The notes under the pieces: model-generated
Seen by the model: the letters and a program-made list of their open reading frames with translations, nothing else
Database searches by the model: none
What the model was told of the DNA's origin: nothing
Shown here: positions 5,697 to 5,808 of the stretch, in pieces
Layout: the number at the start of each line of letters is the position of its first letter
Position numbering within the stretch: position 1 is the stretch's first letter
Made by a program: the position numbers and the translations under genes
Source: JAGORY01 sp964517585
Lineage (GTDB): Bacteria; Patescibacteriota; Gracilibacteria; Peribacterales; Peribacteraceae
Direction of reading: 5' to 3'
DNA: 5,808 bases
Assembly (NCBI GenBank): GCA_964517585.1
Contig: CAZFCB010000056.1
Span: forward strand, 1-5,808

Positions 5697-5717
5697 CCGA
5701 CGCTGCGCGCAGGTTGG

Positions 5718-5808
5718 TGAAGTGTACCCCATTTGGTAGACACAGTAGAACCCCCGATATGTCCCATCACAAATGCGACAAATGGTTGGCGAATTGGCTC
5801 GGAGACAT
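5718..5808 (-). mobile_element. one end of an IS3-family (IS150-like) insertion sequence, continuing beyond the window
   Basis: The 25 bases at 5718-5742 start TGAAGTGTACCCC and end GGTAGACA. This resembles the terminal inverted repeats I recall for IS150-group elements (TG, then TGxACCC, ATTT and xGAC in the same order). The terminal TG/CA dinucleotide is as expected. Forty-nine bases inside this end, a minus-strand frame terminates with a sequence like IS3-family transposase C-termini. This would be the right end, with the transposase reading leftward toward ahcY. The other end and any target duplication lie outside the window or cannot be tested here; the bases abutting the end on the left are TTGG. 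Confidence 0.5.
5767..5808 (-). CDS. probable C-terminal tail of an IS3-family transposase (OrfB), cut by window edge
   Basis: Only the last 13 residues are inside the window: MSPSQFANHLSHL, then TGA. IS3-family OrfB integrases typically end with a short motif of the (M/L)TPxxF type after an RPHxxL sequence, shortly before the right inverted repeat. Both the residues and the 49-base distance to the repeat at 5718-5742 fit. The evidence is short, so the frame could be wrong; the upstream DDE domain is outside the window. Confidence 0.35.
   Translation of the reverse strand: MSPSQFANHLSHL

Noticed and set aside
5404..5732. Minus-strand open frames overlapping the end of ahcY
   Set aside because: Antisense to the well-supported ahcY C-terminus, rich in Cys, Ser and Arg as expected of shadow frames, with no recognisable motif.
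5684..5807. Minus-strand frame ending at 5684 as the C-terminus of a conventional gene
   Set aside because: Its 40-odd codons run straight through the apparent insertion-sequence terminal repeat and match no family I recognise; another minus-strand frame ending at 5767 fits a transposase tail better.
5759..5808. ATG at 5759 on the plus strand as the start of an IS OrfA
   Set aside because: The residues (MSHHKCDKWLANWLGD) do not resemble IS3 OrfA N-termini, and the opposite-strand tail is a better fit; it cannot be excluded without more sequence.

Overview
The window looks like a chromosomal segment from an uncultured bacterium with roughly balanced base composition and the standard genetic code (TAG, TAA and TGA all serve as stops, and Trp is TGG). 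None of the start codons has a recognisable Shine-Dalgarno sequence. Three minus-strand starts have a -10-like hexamer only 8-9 bases upstream, which points to leaderless or nearly leaderless mRNAs. Small genes, missing Shine-Dalgarno signals and short repeats between genes would fit a Patescibacteria/CPR-type genome, but that placement is only a guess.

Left half (1-3110, minus strand): a nucleotide-sugar block. Transcription runs leftward from a UDP-glucose 6-dehydrogenase (ugd, 1767-3110) through a possible 62-residue protein (1568-1756) to a UDP-glucuronate 4-epimerase-like enzyme (507-1454) and a second SDR epimerase/dehydratase (1-506) that runs off the left edge. Ugd would make UDP-glucuronate from UDP-glucose, and the 4-epimerase would turn it into UDP-galacturonate, probably for a surface polysaccharide. 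An extended -10 element just before the 4-epimerase suggests a second promoter inside the block.

Middle (3111-3342): a divergent intergenic region. It holds a good ugd promoter and two heptanucleotide arrays in opposite orientation: a degenerate NNNTAGC-type array (3159-3207) and a nearly perfect CTACCTA/CTACCTT array (3241-3331). The same heptad family also occurs in frame inside ugd (about 2540-2581), where it encodes an apparent extra loop. This is the most unusual observation in the window.

Right half (3343-5598, plus strand): a PfkB-family kinase most like bacterial adenosine kinase, then S-adenosylhomocysteinase (ahcY). They form a coherent pair: ahcY splits S-adenosylhomocysteine into homocysteine and adenosine, and the kinase removes the adenosine as AMP, pulling the reversible hydrolysis forward.

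Right edge (5599-5808): inverted repeats, a weak leftward terminator, and what appears to be one end of an IS3-family (IS150-like) insertion sequence with the last codons of its transposase on the minus strand.
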